A DNA stretch of 64,000 bases from Thiobacillus sp. 0-1251. GTDB taxonomy: Bacteria > Pseudomonadota > Gammaproteobacteria > Burkholderiales > Thiobacillaceae. The stretch covers positions 794,718 to 858,717 of the forward strand of contig MKWL01000001.1 of assembly GCA_001899305.1 (NCBI GenBank), read 5' to 3'. Both the position numbers and the translations under genes were made by a program. The notes beneath the pieces were generated by a model. The model was not told where the DNA came from, made no database searches, and was given only the letters and a program-made list of their open reading frames with translations. Of this stretch, positions 42,597-52,661 are shown piece by piece. Every line of letters begins with the position of its first letter. Within the stretch, counting starts at the first letter, position 1.

Positions 42597-44539
42597 AGCT
42601 CGCCTTGCTACTCTTTTTTTCCAGCTTGGCTTGTGTGGTCGGGATATCTGCCGCCCAAGCCGGACCGACGGACGATCCGTATGCCGCTTATAAATACAGT
42701 CGCGATATGCCGCAGTCTGTCGAGGACTGGGTGCTTGCGCGAAGCAGGATGGATGCCGATCCGGCCTGGAAAAAATGGGTGGATTCCGAGCGAGTTCGCC
42801 TGCAGCGCTGGCAGGCGCGCGGCGGCGATCACCCCGACTGGGTGGCCGGGTACATGCACGACTATTTCGATCCGGCAACCCTCAAGGAAATGCAGTGGAC
42901 GGAAGACACGCCCCTGCCACCGACAGGCTTGCCAGGCACACCCGAGGCAAAGCGCTTCGGCGGCTGGGTTTTTTATTTCCGCACACGCAATGCGTCCTAT
43001 GTATTGCTTGCCGCACGCCTCTTCAAGCTGACGGGTGACCGGCAGGCGCTCGATTGGGCACGCAGTCAGATCGACCTGTATACCCGCCAGTATTCGCGAT
43101 GGCCTATGCAGACGCGCGCGGGAAGCAAGACGCGCCTGATGAGCAGCAGCCTCGACGAAGCCCAGGTAATGGTGATGCTGGTTCCAGCCATCCGTCTGAT
43201 TCAGGCAGATGTGCCTGCTAAAGAACTGGCGAGATGGAAGTCCAATCTGATCGTACCGTCAGCCCGCAATCTGCTCGACAGCTTCAATGGTTTCAACAAT
43301 ATTTCCGTCTGGCAGCGCGGTGCGGTCGCCAGCATGGCACTGTTGCTGAATGACTCGGCTTTGTGGCACGAGGCGGTGTGGGGCGATCGGGGCGTAGCGG
43401 CCATCCTGCGTGCCGCGACGACCCGCGACGGCCTCTGGAACGAGGGCACATTCGGCTACAGCGAATATGTGGTGTATGCCCTGCTGCCTTTCCTGCACGA
43501 GGCAGCAGTCTATGGCAAACAGAATGAAGTGGAGCCCATCCGGCAGGCTGCACATAACCTTCTGGTCGCGCCGCTTGCCCTGCGCTTTCCCGATGGCACG
43601 TTGCCCAACCCCGGCGACAATCGGGGTGAGCCGATGGCGTTCAATCGCTATCTGTTGCGCGAAGCAGCCTATCTGTTGCCGACGCAGGTGGGTGTTGTCG
43701 AATGGCTGTCGGCGAAAACCTGGCCACGGCTGTATGTCGACTGGAATCCGGAAATATCCGCCCCTGCGCCTTTACCCCTTGAATCACGCCGTATGGATGA
43801 CACGGGTTTCGCCATGCTGCGGCATCAAGGCTGGCATCTGTTTCTGCATTTTGGCCAGGCCTCGCGCAACCATGCGCAATACGAGGCACTTTCGTTCGAG
43901 CTGCATCATGACCAGGGTCGTATCGTGACCGACCTGGGAACGACGGTTTATAGCAGTCCGCTGCATCAGAATTATTTCACCCGTGCCGCCGCTCACAACG
44001 TGCCCATTATCGATGATCGGGGCCAATACCGGTTTACCCTGGGCCAGTTGCTCAGCTTTGAGCCCGCGCTTGGGCGCATGTCGGCACAGCAACCGGACTA
44101 TCAGCCGGGTGTGTCGGTTACGCGTCAATTCATGCTGGATGCACAAAGCGTTACCGATGTCATCGAGGTGAACCGCAGCCAGGCTCCTGACGGGACGATA
44201 GGCACCATCCTGCATATGGATTGCGATCTTGCATTGCCGAAGCTCCAGGGCGCAACACGGCCGAGTCTGCCTGCCGAGTCAGGATTTGGCTACTGGAAAC
44301 AAACAGGGACCTACCGCTTACCAGCTCGTTTCGAATTCAATGCTACCTGCGGAACCATGGTGTTGAGCGTCCAGGTTGAGGGACCGGCCGAGGGGGTCAT
44401 GCTCGTGGGCAAGCCGCCGGTACTCGACAAGCGGAACAGATCTGCAATCTATGTTCGCTATCCTGTTAGCCAAGGGCGAATCCAGACCATGTATACGCTG
44501 GTTGGGCCAGTGCAGGCGGGCGCGGCCGCAATGGAGTGA
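42584..44539 (+). CDS. heparinase II/III-type polysaccharide lyase with alginate-lyase-like domain
   Basis: 651 residues. Signal peptide to about residue 27 (ISAAQA), an alpha-toroid alginate_lyase-like domain (about 60-380, including RNASYVLLAARLFKLTGDRQALDWAR and FNNISVWQRGAVASMALLL), then a heparinase II/III C-terminal beta domain (HLFLHFGQASRNHAQYEALSFELHHDQGRIVTDLG). It would cleave uronic-acid-containing chains in the periplasm. Its presence suits a polymer with an acidic sugar, which the UDP-sugar dehydrogenase at 48887 could supply. Confidence 0.87.
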   Translation: MAHLKLALLLFFSSLACVVGISAAQAGPTDDPYAAYKYSRDMPQSVEDWVLARSRMDADPAWKKWVDSERVRLQRWQARGGDHPDWVAGYMHDYFDPATLKEMQWTEDTPLPPTGLPGTPEAKRFGGWVFYFRTRNASYVLLAARLFKLTGDRQALDWARSQIDLYTRQYSRWPMQTRAGSKTRLMSSSLDEAQVMVMLVPAIRLIQADVPAKELARWKSNLIVPSARNLLDSFNGFNNISVWQRGAVASMALLLNDSALWHEAVWGDRGVAAILRAATTRDGLWNEGTFGYSEYVVYALLPFLHEAAVYGKQNEVEPIRQAAHNLLVAPLALRFPDGTLPNPGDNRGEPMAFNRYLLREAAYLLPTQVGVVEWLSAKTWPRLYVDWNPEISAPAPLPLESRRMDDTGFAMLRHQGWHLFLHFGQASRNHAQYEALSFELHHDQGRIVTDLGTTVYSSPLHQNYFTRAAAHNVPIIDDRGQYRFTLGQLLSFEPALGRMSAQQPDYQPGVSVTRQFMLDAQSVTDVIEVNRSQAPDGTIGTILHMDCDLALPKLQGATRPSLPAESGFGYWKQTGTYRLPARFEFNATCGTMVLSVQVEGPAEGVMLVGKPPVLDKRNRSAIYVRYPVSQGRIQTMYTLVGPVQAGAAAME

Positions 44540-44566
44540 GAGTAGCCGGGGAGCGCCGTACTGATA

Positions 44567-45802
44567 ATGAAACCAACCAGTGAAACATCGATGAAAATCT
44601 TACTGAGTGCTTTTGCCTGCGTGCCAGCTGCTGGTAGTGAGGGCGGTGGAGGGTGGCGCTGGGCGCTGGAGCTGGCGGCGGATCACGAGGTGACCGTGGT
44701 GACTGACATCACGCGTCGCGAGGCGATCGAAGCACGACTCTCCCAAGAGAGGCATCCTAATTTGCGCGTCATTTATTTCCGGCCCGCTTGGTTAAGACCT
44801 GTTCCCCTTAATTTTTCAACGGCGCAACTGCTATACACAGCCTGGCAATTCGCCCTGCTGCCTTTTGCCTGGCGGCTTCAAAAGCAGAGCCATTTCGATC
44901 TCGCCATGCACATTAGTTATGGGGTTTATCGCACTCCGTCGTTTCTGGGTTATTTGGGAATTCCGTTTGTGTTTGGCCCATTAGGGGGCGGGGAAGATGC
45001 ACCTTTGCGACTCAAGCGTTCAATCAAGGGACGGGAGAAGATTAGGGAGCTACTGCGAACCCTAGTCAACAAACTGGCGTTGTTTGATCCGTTTCTGTGG
45101 GCTGCTTACGCCAAGGCCGCATTGATTCTGGTTAGAACAGAAGATACTCGTAATGCCTTGCCCTGGCCTTACCGTAAGCGAGCTATTGTGCATCAAGAAA
45201 TCGGCATTGATGTGCCTGCAGATATCAAGCCGGCCATTAGACAGGTGGGCGAGCCGCTGCGTGTGCTATACGCAGGAAGATTGTTGGGCCTGAAGGGCGT
45301 GCATTTCGCTATTCGTGCCATGGCGACATTATGGCGCCATGGCACCAATTGTGAATTTACCGTGGTTGGACGAGGTCCTTACGAAACCGAGCTCCGACGC
45401 TTGGCGCGCGAGGAAGGCGTAGAGGAGCGTATCCGCTGGATCAGTTACCTTCCGCAGTCTGAACTGTTTTCACTGTATCGTGAGATGCATTGTTTGCTCT
45501 TTCCCAGTCTGCATGATTCTGGCGGAAATGTAGTGTTGGAGTCACAAGCGTATGGTTTGCCAGTGATATGTCTGGATTTGGGCGGGCCGGCAACTTTGGT
45601 AAGGCCTGACACGGCCATCATCGTATCTACCCAGAATCAGAATGAGGAAGGCCTAGTGCGTGGCCTTGTTGAGGCAATCAAGCAGTTGGCCGGAGATGAA
45701 ACGCGTCGTGTGGCAATGGGACGGGCGGCAATTACCAATGTGAGTGAAACAATGTCGTGGAAAAATCGGGTGAAAGTCGCACTGACGCTTTTGAATAAAT
45801 AA
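44567..45802 (+). CDS. glycosyltransferase family 4
   Basis: 411 residues. The first visible motif MKILLSAFACVPAAGSEGGGGWRWALEL (from Met9, 44591, an alternative start) has the SEGG pattern of a GT4 subfamily; LRVLYAGRLLGLKGVHFAIRA and LFPSLHDSGGNVVLESQAYGLPVICLDLGG form the C-terminal GT-B donor domain. It adds one sugar to the repeat unit. The gene is visibly lower in GC than its neighbours at about 44.6-46.2 kb. Confidence 0.88.
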   Translation: MKPTSETSMKILLSAFACVPAAGSEGGGGWRWALELAADHEVTVVTDITRREAIEARLSQERHPNLRVIYFRPAWLRPVPLNFSTAQLLYTAWQFALLPFAWRLQKQSHFDLAMHISYGVYRTPSFLGYLGIPFVFGPLGGGEDAPLRLKRSIKGREKIRELLRTLVNKLALFDPFLWAAYAKAALILVRTEDTRNALPWPYRKRAIVHQEIGIDVPADIKPAIRQVGEPLRVLYAGRLLGLKGVHFAIRAMATLWRHGTNCEFTVVGRGPYETELRRLAREEGVEERIRWISYLPQSELFSLYREMHCLLFPSLHDSGGNVVLESQAYGLPVICLDLGGPATLVRPDTAIIVSTQNQNEEGLVRGLVEAIKQLAGDETRRVAMGRAAITNVSETMSWKNRVKVALTLLNK

Positions 45803-45850
45803 CAATAAATATAAATCGTCTGCCATTTCGATTTGGCACTGGGGGAGTTG

Positions 45851-46966
45851 ATGAAGCATGTTCTATTTATCTTTGACAGGGTTGCGCATTATCACCGCGA
45901 GCTTTTCAAAGCGCTGGAAAAGCAGCTAGAGGATCATGGTATTGAATTACATCTGCTTTCTGGGCAGACATCAGGCTCTGCAGTGGGTCGGGTCGGTGTA
46001 AAAGAATCGGTGATTACACGCGAATCAAAATTCGATTTTAGGGAATATCGGATAGGCACTTACGTTTTCAGAAATCAAACTGGCGTCCTGGAAAAAATTC
46101 ACGAAATCAAACCCGAAATCGTCGTGGACATGTGTCATGTGGGGAATGTCACACACTGGAAAATTGCGGGGCTGAAAAAGCGGCTCAGTTTTAAATTGGT
46201 GGCTTGGCAATGTGGATATGAGTATCACCCGGGAAAGCTGAAGGGCTTTTTGCTCGATCGTTTTATTCCACGCTACGACTATCACCTCGCCTACCATTCC
46301 AACGCGCGCGATTACGCCATGAGCCACGGTGCGCGCGCGGACCAGGTGACGGTGATGCACAACACCATCAACGAGGAAAAGATTGCCACCCTGCCCAAGG
46401 CCGAGGCACGCGCGTTGGTGGTCGGCCAGCATCCTGAGATCGGCGACCGCAAGATCATCCTGTTTGTGGGCGCGGTGCTGGCGGAAAAACGCATCGAGGT
46501 GATCCTGCAGGCGTTGGATCGGATGCAGCGCAAGGATGCGGTGCTGGTGCTGGTGGGCGATGGAGAGCATCTGCCTGTGATCCGGCAGTTATGTACGGGG
46601 CGCGACGATGTGGTGCTGACGGGATCGATTGTGGAAGGCGTGGGGCCGTATTTCGATGCGGCCGAAATGTACGTACTGCCGGGTACCGGCGGGCTGGGGA
46701 TCAATGAGGCGATGGCACATCGGCTGCCGATCGTGTCGGGGTTTGCCGATGGCAGCGCAGACGATCTGGTGGTGGATGGAGAAAACGGCTTTCGCTTGCG
46801 CGAGAACACGCCCGAAGAGCTGGCCGAGAAGATGGCCAGGATTCTGGATTCGCCGGAGTTGGCTGCCCGCATGGGTGAACGTTCACGCGAGATGATTACC
46901 GGCAAGTTTGCCTTCCGTGAATTTATCAACCGCATTGTGACCGAACTGACGAGGCTGGCCCGATGA
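45851..46966 (+). CDS. glycosyltransferase (GT-B, family 4-like)
   Basis: 371 residues from ATG 45851 (SD GGGGAG); an upstream in-frame TTG at 45833 lacks an SD. ILFVGAVLAEKRIEVILQAL and MYVLPGTGGLGINEAMAHRLPIVSG are the GT4 donor-site motifs. Base composition changes inside the gene near 46250 from AT-richer to GC-richer, suggesting past recombination within the reading frame. Overlaps wecB by ATGA, which hints that it uses or feeds a ManNAc-type sugar. Confidence 0.85.
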   Translation: MKHVLFIFDRVAHYHRELFKALEKQLEDHGIELHLLSGQTSGSAVGRVGVKESVITRESKFDFREYRIGTYVFRNQTGVLEKIHEIKPEIVVDMCHVGNVTHWKIAGLKKRLSFKLVAWQCGYEYHPGKLKGFLLDRFIPRYDYHLAYHSNARDYAMSHGARADQVTVMHNTINEEKIATLPKAEARALVVGQHPEIGDRKIILFVGAVLAEKRIEVILQALDRMQRKDAVLVLVGDGEHLPVIRQLCTGRDDVVLTGSIVEGVGPYFDAAEMYVLPGTGGLGINEAMAHRLPIVSGFADGSADDLVVDGENGFRLRENTPEELAEKMARILDSPELAARMGERSREMITGKFAFREFINRIVTELTRLAR

Positions 46967-48060
46967 AAACACTCTACCTGGTGGCAGGTGCACGCCCCAA
47001 TTTCATGAAGATCGCGCCGATCGTGCGGGCGCTGGAATCCCACGGCGGGCTGCGCTACAAGATCATCCATACCGGCCAGCACTACGACCGCGAGATGAAT
47101 GAAGTGTTCTTCGAGGAATTGGGCATTCCGGCACCGGATGTGTTCATGGGGGCGGGCGGCGGATCGCACGCGGAGCAGACGGCGAAGATCATGCTGGGCT
47201 TCGAGCAATTGTGTCTGGCCGAGCGGCCGGATGCGGTGCTGGTGGTGGGCGATGTGAATTCAACGATCGCCTGTTCGATCGTGGCGAAGAAGATGCATAT
47301 TCCGGTGGCGCATGTGGAAGCGGGTCTGCGCAGCGGCGATATGGCGATGCCGGAAGAGATCAATCGCATCGTCACCGATTCGATCTCGGATTGGTTCTTC
47401 GTCACTGAACCTGCCGGGGTGGACAACCTGCTGCGCGAAGGCAAGGCCAGGGAGAAGATCCATTTTGTGGGCCACGTGATGGTGGATAACCTGCTGTATC
47501 AGCACGACAAGCTGCAGGAGGTGGATATGAGTGGGTTCCCAACAGCAGCCTACAAGACAGGACAGCCGCGTTACGGTGTGGTGACCTTGCACCGGCCGTC
47601 CAATGTCGATCATGCAGAGACATTTACGGGTATTGGGAATTCGCTTCGCGAGATCAGCGAGACCTTGCCGCTGATCTTTCCGGTTCATCCGCGTACCCGG
47701 GCCAATCTGGATAAGTTTGGCATCGATCTGGGCGAACGGGTGACACTGACCGGGCCGTTGGCCTATATGGAATTTCTCCATCTGTGGAAGGACGCTGCGG
47801 TCGTGATGACCGACAGTGGCGGCCTGCAGGAGGAAACGACCGCATTGGGCGTGCCTTGCTTCACCCTGCGTGAAAATACCGAGCGGCCGGTAACGGTCGA
47901 AGAAGGGACCAACGTCCTGGTAGGCACGCGGCCCGAGAATATCCTGGCCGCATTTGCGGGCCTCGGTGAGACGAAAACAGGACGCCGGCCGGAACTGTGG
48001 GACGGCCGAGCGGCCGAGCGGATCGTGGCGATCCTGGCAGCCGATCTGGCGAGATCCTGA
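46963..48060 (+). CDS. wecB: UDP-N-acetylglucosamine 2-epimerase (non-hydrolysing)
   Basis: 365 residues with VAGARPNFMKIAPIVRAL at the start, IIHTGQHYDREM, AHVEAGLRSGDM and TDSGGLQEETTALGVPCFTLRENTERP, the conserved set of WecB/MnaA. It makes UDP-ManNAc from UDP-GlcNAc. Together with the UDP-sugar dehydrogenase at 48887 it may lead to UDP-ManNAcA. Confidence 0.95.
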   Translation: MKTLYLVAGARPNFMKIAPIVRALESHGGLRYKIIHTGQHYDREMNEVFFEELGIPAPDVFMGAGGGSHAEQTAKIMLGFEQLCLAERPDAVLVVGDVNSTIACSIVAKKMHIPVAHVEAGLRSGDMAMPEEINRIVTDSISDWFFVTEPAGVDNLLREGKAREKIHFVGHVMVDNLLYQHDKLQEVDMSGFPTAAYKTGQPRYGVVTLHRPSNVDHAETFTGIGNSLREISETLPLIFPVHPRTRANLDKFGIDLGERVTLTGPLAYMEFLHLWKDAAVVMTDSGGLQEETTALGVPCFTLRENTERPVTVEEGTNVLVGTRPENILAAFAGLGETKTGRRPELWDGRAAERIVAILAADLARS

Positions 48061-48063
48061 GCC

Positions 48064-48813
48064 ATGTCATCCAAGCGAACCATCGGCTCGGTGCTCGGTG
48101 CCCACATAGATGCCTTGTCGTGGGCCGACGCGATGAGTCGTTTGCTCGGCTGGGCGCATGCGCGCGAAAGCCGCTATGTGGCGATCTGCAATGTGCATGT
48201 GGTGGTGAGCGCATGGCGTGATGCGACCTACCGCGCAGTGATCAACGGATCGGACATGGCGACGCCAGATGGCGCCCCTGTGGCGTGGATGCTGAGGCGA
48301 CAGGGGTTTGACGGCCAGCCGCGCATCAGCGGACCGGATCTGATGTGGGCATTGTGCGAGCGCGCGGCGAATGAGGGCGTGCCCATCTATTGCTACGGCA
48401 GCACCGAGGCAACGTTGGGGCTGCTGAAAGGGCGCTTGCCGGCGGCATTTCCAAATTTGCAAATGACAATGGAGTCGCCGCCGTTTCGCGCGCTGACGGC
48501 AGAAGAGGATGCCGCAGCAGTCGCCCGGATCAATGACAGCGGCGCAGGCATCGTGTTCGTCGGGCTCGGCTGCCCCAAGCAGGAACGCTGGATGGCCGAG
48601 CATCGGGGACGCGTCAATGCGGTGATGATCGGGGTGGGGGCGGCCTTTGATTTCCATGCGGGCACGGTACGGCGCGCGCCGGCATGGATGCGCGACAACG
48701 GTCTGGAATGGCTGCACCGTCTGGTATCGGAGCCGCGGCGGTTGTGGAAACGTTATCTGGTGACGAATACCTTGTTCATCCTGGGCGCGGCGTTGCAGCT
48801 ATTGAGGAAGTGA
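48064..48813 (+). CDS. WecG/TagA/CpsF-family glycosyltransferase
   Basis: 249 residues. CNVHVVVSAWRD, TPDGAPVAWMLRRQG, FVGLGCPKQERWM and GVGAAFDFHAGTVRRAPAWM are the conserved blocks of GT26 enzymes that transfer ManNAc or ManNAcA to lipid-linked acceptors. It directly follows wecB, which makes the ManNAc donor, supporting that specificity. The C-terminus (RLLWKRYLVTN-like) is a membrane-associated helix. Confidence 0.93.
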   Translation: MSSKRTIGSVLGAHIDALSWADAMSRLLGWAHARESRYVAICNVHVVVSAWRDATYRAVINGSDMATPDGAPVAWMLRRQGFDGQPRISGPDLMWALCERAANEGVPIYCYGSTEATLGLLKGRLPAAFPNLQMTMESPPFRALTAEEDAAAVARINDSGAGIVFVGLGCPKQERWMAEHRGRVNAVMIGVGAAFDFHAGTVRRAPAWMRDNGLEWLHRLVSEPRRLWKRYLVTNTLFILGAALQLLRK

Positions 48814-48886
48814 GTTCAGTATTCGGGGCAACATCAGGACAGAGTTCCATGATGCAAGTTCTAGTGATTAATATTGGGGAGCGACC

Positions 48887-50170
48887 ATGACGGTTGTTGC
48901 TGTTGTTGGCCTGGGTTACGTCGGTTTGCCTTTGGCAGTTGAATTTGGCAAGAAATTCGAGACGATCGGTTTCGATCTGTCGGCGTCAAAAATCGCCAGC
49001 TACAAGAACCATTGCGACCCCACCGGGGAAGTCAGCACGGAAGACCTGAAAGCGGCGACCCGCTTGAGCGTCAGCACCGATCCCAGCACGATTTCCAAGG
49101 CTGATTTCATCATCATCGCCGTGCCCACGCCGGTCGATGAAGCCCACATCCCCGATTTCTCTCCGCTGGTCGGTTCTTCTACTACGGTCGGCAAGCACAT
49201 GAAGAAGGGTGCCACCGTAGTGTATGAATCCACGGTCTATCCTGGCGCCACGGAAGAAGTCTGCATCCCGCTGCTGGAAAAGCACTCGGGCATGACATGG
49301 AAGCAGGATTTCCATGTGGGCTATTCGCCCGAGCGGGTCAATCCGGGCGACAAGGAACGCACCATCACCAGAATCGTGAAGGTTGTGTCAGGCGATGACG
49401 ATCCCACCTCCGAAGCGGTCGCGAAACTCTATGCGTCGGTCATCACCGCTGGCGTGCATCGTGCCAGTTCGATCAAGGTCGCCGAGGCGGCCAAGGTGAT
49501 CGAGAACACGCAGCGTGATCTCAATATCGCCCTGATGAACGAGCTTGCGCTGATTTTCGATCGTCTTGGCATTGATACCCTGGAGGTTCTGCAAGCAGCG
49601 GGTACCAAATGGAATTTCCTGCCGTTCCGCCCCGGACTGGTCGGTGGTCATTGCATTGGCGTCGATCCCTATTACCTGACCCACAAGGCCGAGATGCTGG
49701 GCTACCATCCGCAGGTGATTCTTGCAGGCCGCAAGATCAACGATGGCATGGCGGCCTACGTAGCACAGCAAACCGTCAAAGGCATGATCAACAACGGCGG
49801 AACGGTGAAGGGTGCAAAAGTCATCGTGCTGGGGCTCACCTTCAAGGAAAACTGCCCTGACCTGCGCAATTCCAAGGTGGCCGATCTGGTAAAGGAGTTG
49901 CAAGATTTCGGCTGTGACGTTGCCGTTCACGACCCCATTGCCGAATCGCAGGAGGCCGAGCACGAATATGGCATCCGCCTGACTCCCTGGGACCAGTTGC
50001 CCGACAATGCCGATGCCATCGTGGCAGCGGTGTCACATGCGGAGTATTTGGCCATGCCTTTGGCCGATCTGACCTCCGGGCTGCGGAAGGGGGGGATTTT
50101 TACCGATGTTAAGTCAGCTTATGACCAGGCTACCATCAAGGCGGCCGGGTTTAATGTCTGGCGTTTGTAG
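48887..50170 (+). CDS. nucleotide-sugar dehydrogenase (WecC/TviB/WbpA-like)
   Basis: 427 residues. [19 protein letters not shown] binds [33 protein letters not shown] and [17 protein letters not shown] with the catalytic Cys define the UDP-glucose/GDP-mannose dehydrogenase family. The sequence is closest in pattern to TviB/WbpO-type enzymes that oxidise C6 of UDP-HexNAc, rather than UDP-glucose dehydrogenase. With wecB, UDP-ManNAcA is one possible product, UDP-GalNAcA or UDP-GlcNAcA are others. SD GGGGAG. Confidence 0.92.
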   Translation: MTVVAVVGLGYVGLPLAVEFGKKFETIGFDLSASKIASYKNHCDPTGEVSTEDLKAATRLSVSTDPSTISKADFIIIAVPTPVDEAHIPDFSPLVGSSTTVGKHMKKGATVVYESTVYPGATEEVCIPLLEKHSGMTWKQDFHVGYSPERVNPGDKERTITRIVKVVSGDDDPTSEAVAKLYASVITAGVHRASSIKVAEAAKVIENTQRDLNIALMNELALIFDRLGIDTLEVLQAAGTKWNFLPFRPGLVGGHCIGVDPYYLTHKAEMLGYHPQVILAGRKINDGMAAYVAQQTVKGMINNGGTVKGAKVIVLGLTFKENCPDLRNSKVADLVKELQDFGCDVAVHDPIAESQEAEHEYGIRLTPWDQLPDNADAIVAAVSHAEYLAMPLADLTSGLRKGGIFTDVKSAYDQATIKAAGFNVWRL

Positions 50171-50190
50171 ACTGTGATTAGGAATTTATC

Positions 50191-51270
50191 GTGATATTCG
50201 TGACAGGCGGTGCCGGCTTCATCGGTGCGAACTTCATTCTGGACTGGCTGCGGGTCAACGATGAGCCGGTCGTCAATCTCGACAAGCTCACGTACGCGGG
50301 CAACCTGGAGAACCTGGCCAGTCTGAAAGGCGATCCGCGCCATGTCTTCGTGCAGGGCGACATCGGTGACCGTGCGCTGGTCGGCCAATTGCTGAGCCAG
50401 CATCGCCCACGCGCGATCGTCAATTTTGCCGCCGAGTCGCATGTCGACCGTTCGATCCACGGCCCGGAAGACTTCATCCAGACCAACGTGGTGGGGACGT
50501 TTCATTTGCTGGAGGAGGTGCGCGGCCACTGGATGGGCCTGGCGGAAGCGGAGAAAGCTGCGTTCCGATTCCTGCATGTGTCCACCGACGAGGTCTACGG
50601 TTCGCTGGGACCTGACGATGCGCCGTTCACCGAGACCACGCCGTTTGCCCCCAACAGTCCGTATTCGGCCAGCAAGGCGTCGTCCGACCATCTGGTGCGG
50701 GCGTATCACCACACGTATGGCTTGCCGGTGTTGACGACCAATTGCTCGAACAATTACGGTCCCTATCAGTTTCCTGAAAAGTTGATCCCGCTGATGATCC
50801 TCAACGCCACCCGCGGCAAGCCGCTGCCAATCTACGGCGACGGCATGAACGTGCGCGACTGGCTGTACGTCACCGATCACTGTTCGGCGATCCGGACCGT
50901 GCTGGAAAAAGGAAGATCGGGCGAGACCTACAACGTCGGCGGCTGGAACGAGATGCCGAACATCGAGATCGTGAAAACGGTATGCGCGCTACTCGACGAG
51001 ATGCGTCCCGATTCTGCCGGGCCGTATGCGCGCCTGCTCACCTATGTGAAGGACCGTCCTGGCCACGACCGCCGCTACGCCATCGACGCCAGCAAGATCC
51101 ATCGCGAACTCGGCTGGAAGCCGGCCGAGACCTTCGAGACCGGCATCCGCAAGACCGTGCGCTGGTATCTGGACAATATGGCGTGGGTGGAGCATGTGGC
51201 GAGTGGGGAATATCGGAGGTGGGTGGATGTGCAGTATGGTGAGCGGGGAGCAGTAAGCGGTGAGCGGTAA
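50191..51270 (+). CDS. rfbB: dTDP-glucose 4,6-dehydratase
   Basis: 359 residues. [18 protein letters not shown] (NAD site), [10 protein letters not shown] and [22 protein letters not shown] (catalytic Tyr-Lys) are diagnostic of RfbB. It performs the second step of dTDP-L-rhamnose synthesis. The last eleven residues, [11 protein letters not shown], are encoded by the left arm of a heptad-repeat array and do not belong to the family, so the native C-terminus was replaced or extended. Confidence 0.95.
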   Translation: MIFVTGGAGFIGANFILDWLRVNDEPVVNLDKLTYAGNLENLASLKGDPRHVFVQGDIGDRALVGQLLSQHRPRAIVNFAAESHVDRSIHGPEDFIQTNVVGTFHLLEEVRGHWMGLAEAEKAAFRFLHVSTDEVYGSLGPDDAPFTETTPFAPNSPYSASKASSDHLVRAYHHTYGLPVLTTNCSNNYGPYQFPEKLIPLMILNATRGKPLPIYGDGMNVRDWLYVTDHCSAIRTVLEKGRSGETYNVGGWNEMPNIEIVKTVCALLDEMRPDSAGPYARLLTYVKDRPGHDRRYAIDASKIHRELGWKPAETFETGIRKTVRWYLDNMAWVEHVASGEYRRWVDVQYGERGAVSGER

Positions 51271-51272
51271 GC
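51238..51272. repeat. heptad array, left arm of unit B
   Basis: Five units in exact 7-bp register: GGTGAGC, GGGGAGC, AGTAAGC, GGTGAGC, GGTAAGC. They encode the end of rfbB and overlap the GTG start of the four-helix-bundle gene. Confidence 0.92.
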
Positions 51273-51622
51273 CCCACGAGCGGCTCGAGGCGTGGAAAAG
51301 TGCGATGGAATTGGTCGAGGTGGTTTATCGGATCACTGCGACTTTTCCGGCACAGGAACAGTACGGTTTGGTGTCGCAGATGCGCCGTGCTGCGGTTTCC
51401 ATACCGAGTAATCTGGCTGAGGGCGCTGCTCGGGATGGAAGCCGCGAATTCACCCGGTTTCTCAGCATTGCTCGGGGTTCGTTAAGTGAATTGGATACCC
51501 AACATCAAATTGCCATCCGACTCGGATTTGTGAGATCAGATGAAAACCAGGTCGAGCCCTTGCTTGAAAGAACGAGCAAACTGATTTTTGGCCTGCACAA
51601 AAAAATGAAAGAGACCGAATGA
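51260..51622 (+). CDS. four-helix-bundle protein (23S rRNA IVP/Avd-like family), unit B
   Basis: 120 residues from a GTG at 51260 that lies inside the heptad array. [45 protein letters not shown] and [19 protein letters not shown] are the conserved blocks of the same family as the protein at 35434, including SIPSN(I/L)AE, yet the two are clearly diverged. It separates rfbB from rfbA and overlaps both (rfbB by 11 bases, rfbA by ATGA). Heptad arms in inverted orientation flank it (51238-51272 and 51640-51667). Function unknown. Confidence 0.9.
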   Translation: MSGKPHERLEAWKSAMELVEVVYRITATFPAQEQYGLVSQMRRAAVSIPSNLAEGAARDGSREFTRFLSIARGSLSELDTQHQIAIRLGFVRSDENQVEPLLERTSKLIFGLHKKMKETE

Positions 51623-52542
51623 CCATGCAACCCCCAACCGCTCCCCGCTCCCCGCTCACCTCTCCCAGAAAAGGCATCATCCTCGCCGGTGGCTCCGGCA
51701 CCCGTCTGTATCCGGCGACGCTTGCCGTATCCAAGCAGCTGCTGCCGATTTACGACAAGCCGATGATCTATTACCCGCTCACTACGCTGATGCAGGCAGG
51801 GATTCGGGACATATTGGTCATTTCGACGCCTCAGGATACGCCGCGTTTCGAGCAGTTGCTGGGCGACGGCAGCCAGTGGGGCGTCAATCTGCAGTATGCG
51901 GTACAGCCTGATCCGGAAGGGCTTGCCCAGGCGTTCATCATCGGTGCGGATTTTGTGGGGAACGGTCCCAGTGCGCTGGTGCTGGGCGACAATATTTTCT
52001 ATGGCCATGACATGGCGAAAGACCTGTGTGCGGCGAGCGAACGGGAAACCGGCGCGACGGTGTTTGCTTATCGTGTGCACGACCCGGAACGTTATGGCGT
52101 GGTGGACTTCGATGCCACAGGAAAGGCGGTCAGCCTGGAAGAAAAACCCGCCCGGCCCAAATCGCATTACGCAGTCACCGGGCTTTATTTCTATGACAAG
52201 CAGGTGGTCGACATTGCCCGCAACCTGAAGCCCTCGCCGAGAGGCGAACTGGAGATCACCGACGTCAACCGGCACTATCTTGACGCGGGCGAGCTCGATG
52301 TGTCGATCATGGGGCGTGGGCATGCCTGGCTGGATACGGGTACCCACGAATCGATGCTCGAAGCTTCGCTGTTCATCGAAACGATCGAGAAACGCCAGGG
52401 CCTGAAGATCGCCTGTCCGGAGGAAATCGCCTATCGGCAGGGATATATCACAGCCGAGCAGGTGGAGAAGTTGGCTGCACCCATGCGGAAGAATGGGTAT
52501 GGGCAGTATTTGCTGAATATGTTGAATGAACGGATTTTTTGA
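51619..52542 (+). CDS. rfbA: glucose-1-phosphate thymidylyltransferase
   Basis: 307 residues. [37 protein letters not shown] is the nucleotidyltransferase signature of RfbA. It forms dTDP-glucose for rfbB. The first 16 or so residues ([16 protein letters not shown]) precede the normal family start and are encoded by the right arm of the heptad array, so translation now starts at the ATG overlapping the four-helix-bundle stop. Confidence 0.95.
   Translation: MTMQPPTAPRSPLTSPRKGIILAGGSGTRLYPATLAVSKQLLPIYDKPMIYYPLTTLMQAGIRDILVISTPQDTPRFEQLLGDGSQWGVNLQYAVQPDPEGLAQAFIIGADFVGNGPSALVLGDNIFYGHDMAKDLCAASERETGATVFAYRVHDPERYGVVDFDATGKAVSLEEKPARPKSHYAVTGLYFYDKQVVDIARNLKPSPRGELEITDVNRHYLDAGELDVSIMGRGHAWLDTGTHESMLEASLFIETIEKRQGLKIACPEEIAYRQGYITAEQVEKLAAPMRKNGYGQYLLNMLNERIF
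51640..51667. repeat. heptad array, right arm of unit B
   Basis: GCTCCCC, GCTCCCC, GCTCACC, TCTCCCA in register; these are inverse complements of the left-arm units GGGGAGC and GGTGAGC. The array lies inside the 5' end of rfbA. Confidence 0.92.
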
Positions 52543-52545
52543 AAT

Positions 52546-52657
52546 GGGGAGCAGGGAGCGGTGAGCAGTAAGCTGAAACCGCTCCCCGCTCCCCGCTCCC
52601 CGCTCACTGCTCACTGCTCACTGCTCTCCACTCACCACTCACCACTCACCACTCACC
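52546..52657. repeat. heptad array C: 16 units in exact register, no gene inside
   Basis: Four units of the GGGGAGC/GGTGAGC type (52546-52573), one spacer unit TGAAACC, then eleven inverted-type units: GCTCCCC x3, GCTCACT x3, GCTCTCC, ACTCACC x4. It fills the whole rfbA-rfbC gap and can fold as a hairpin because the two halves are complementary. Confidence 0.95.
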
Positions 52658-52661
52658 TAAA

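Noticed and set aside
52546-52657. CRISPR array
   Set aside because: Units are 7 bp, contiguous and without spacers, and no cas genes are present.
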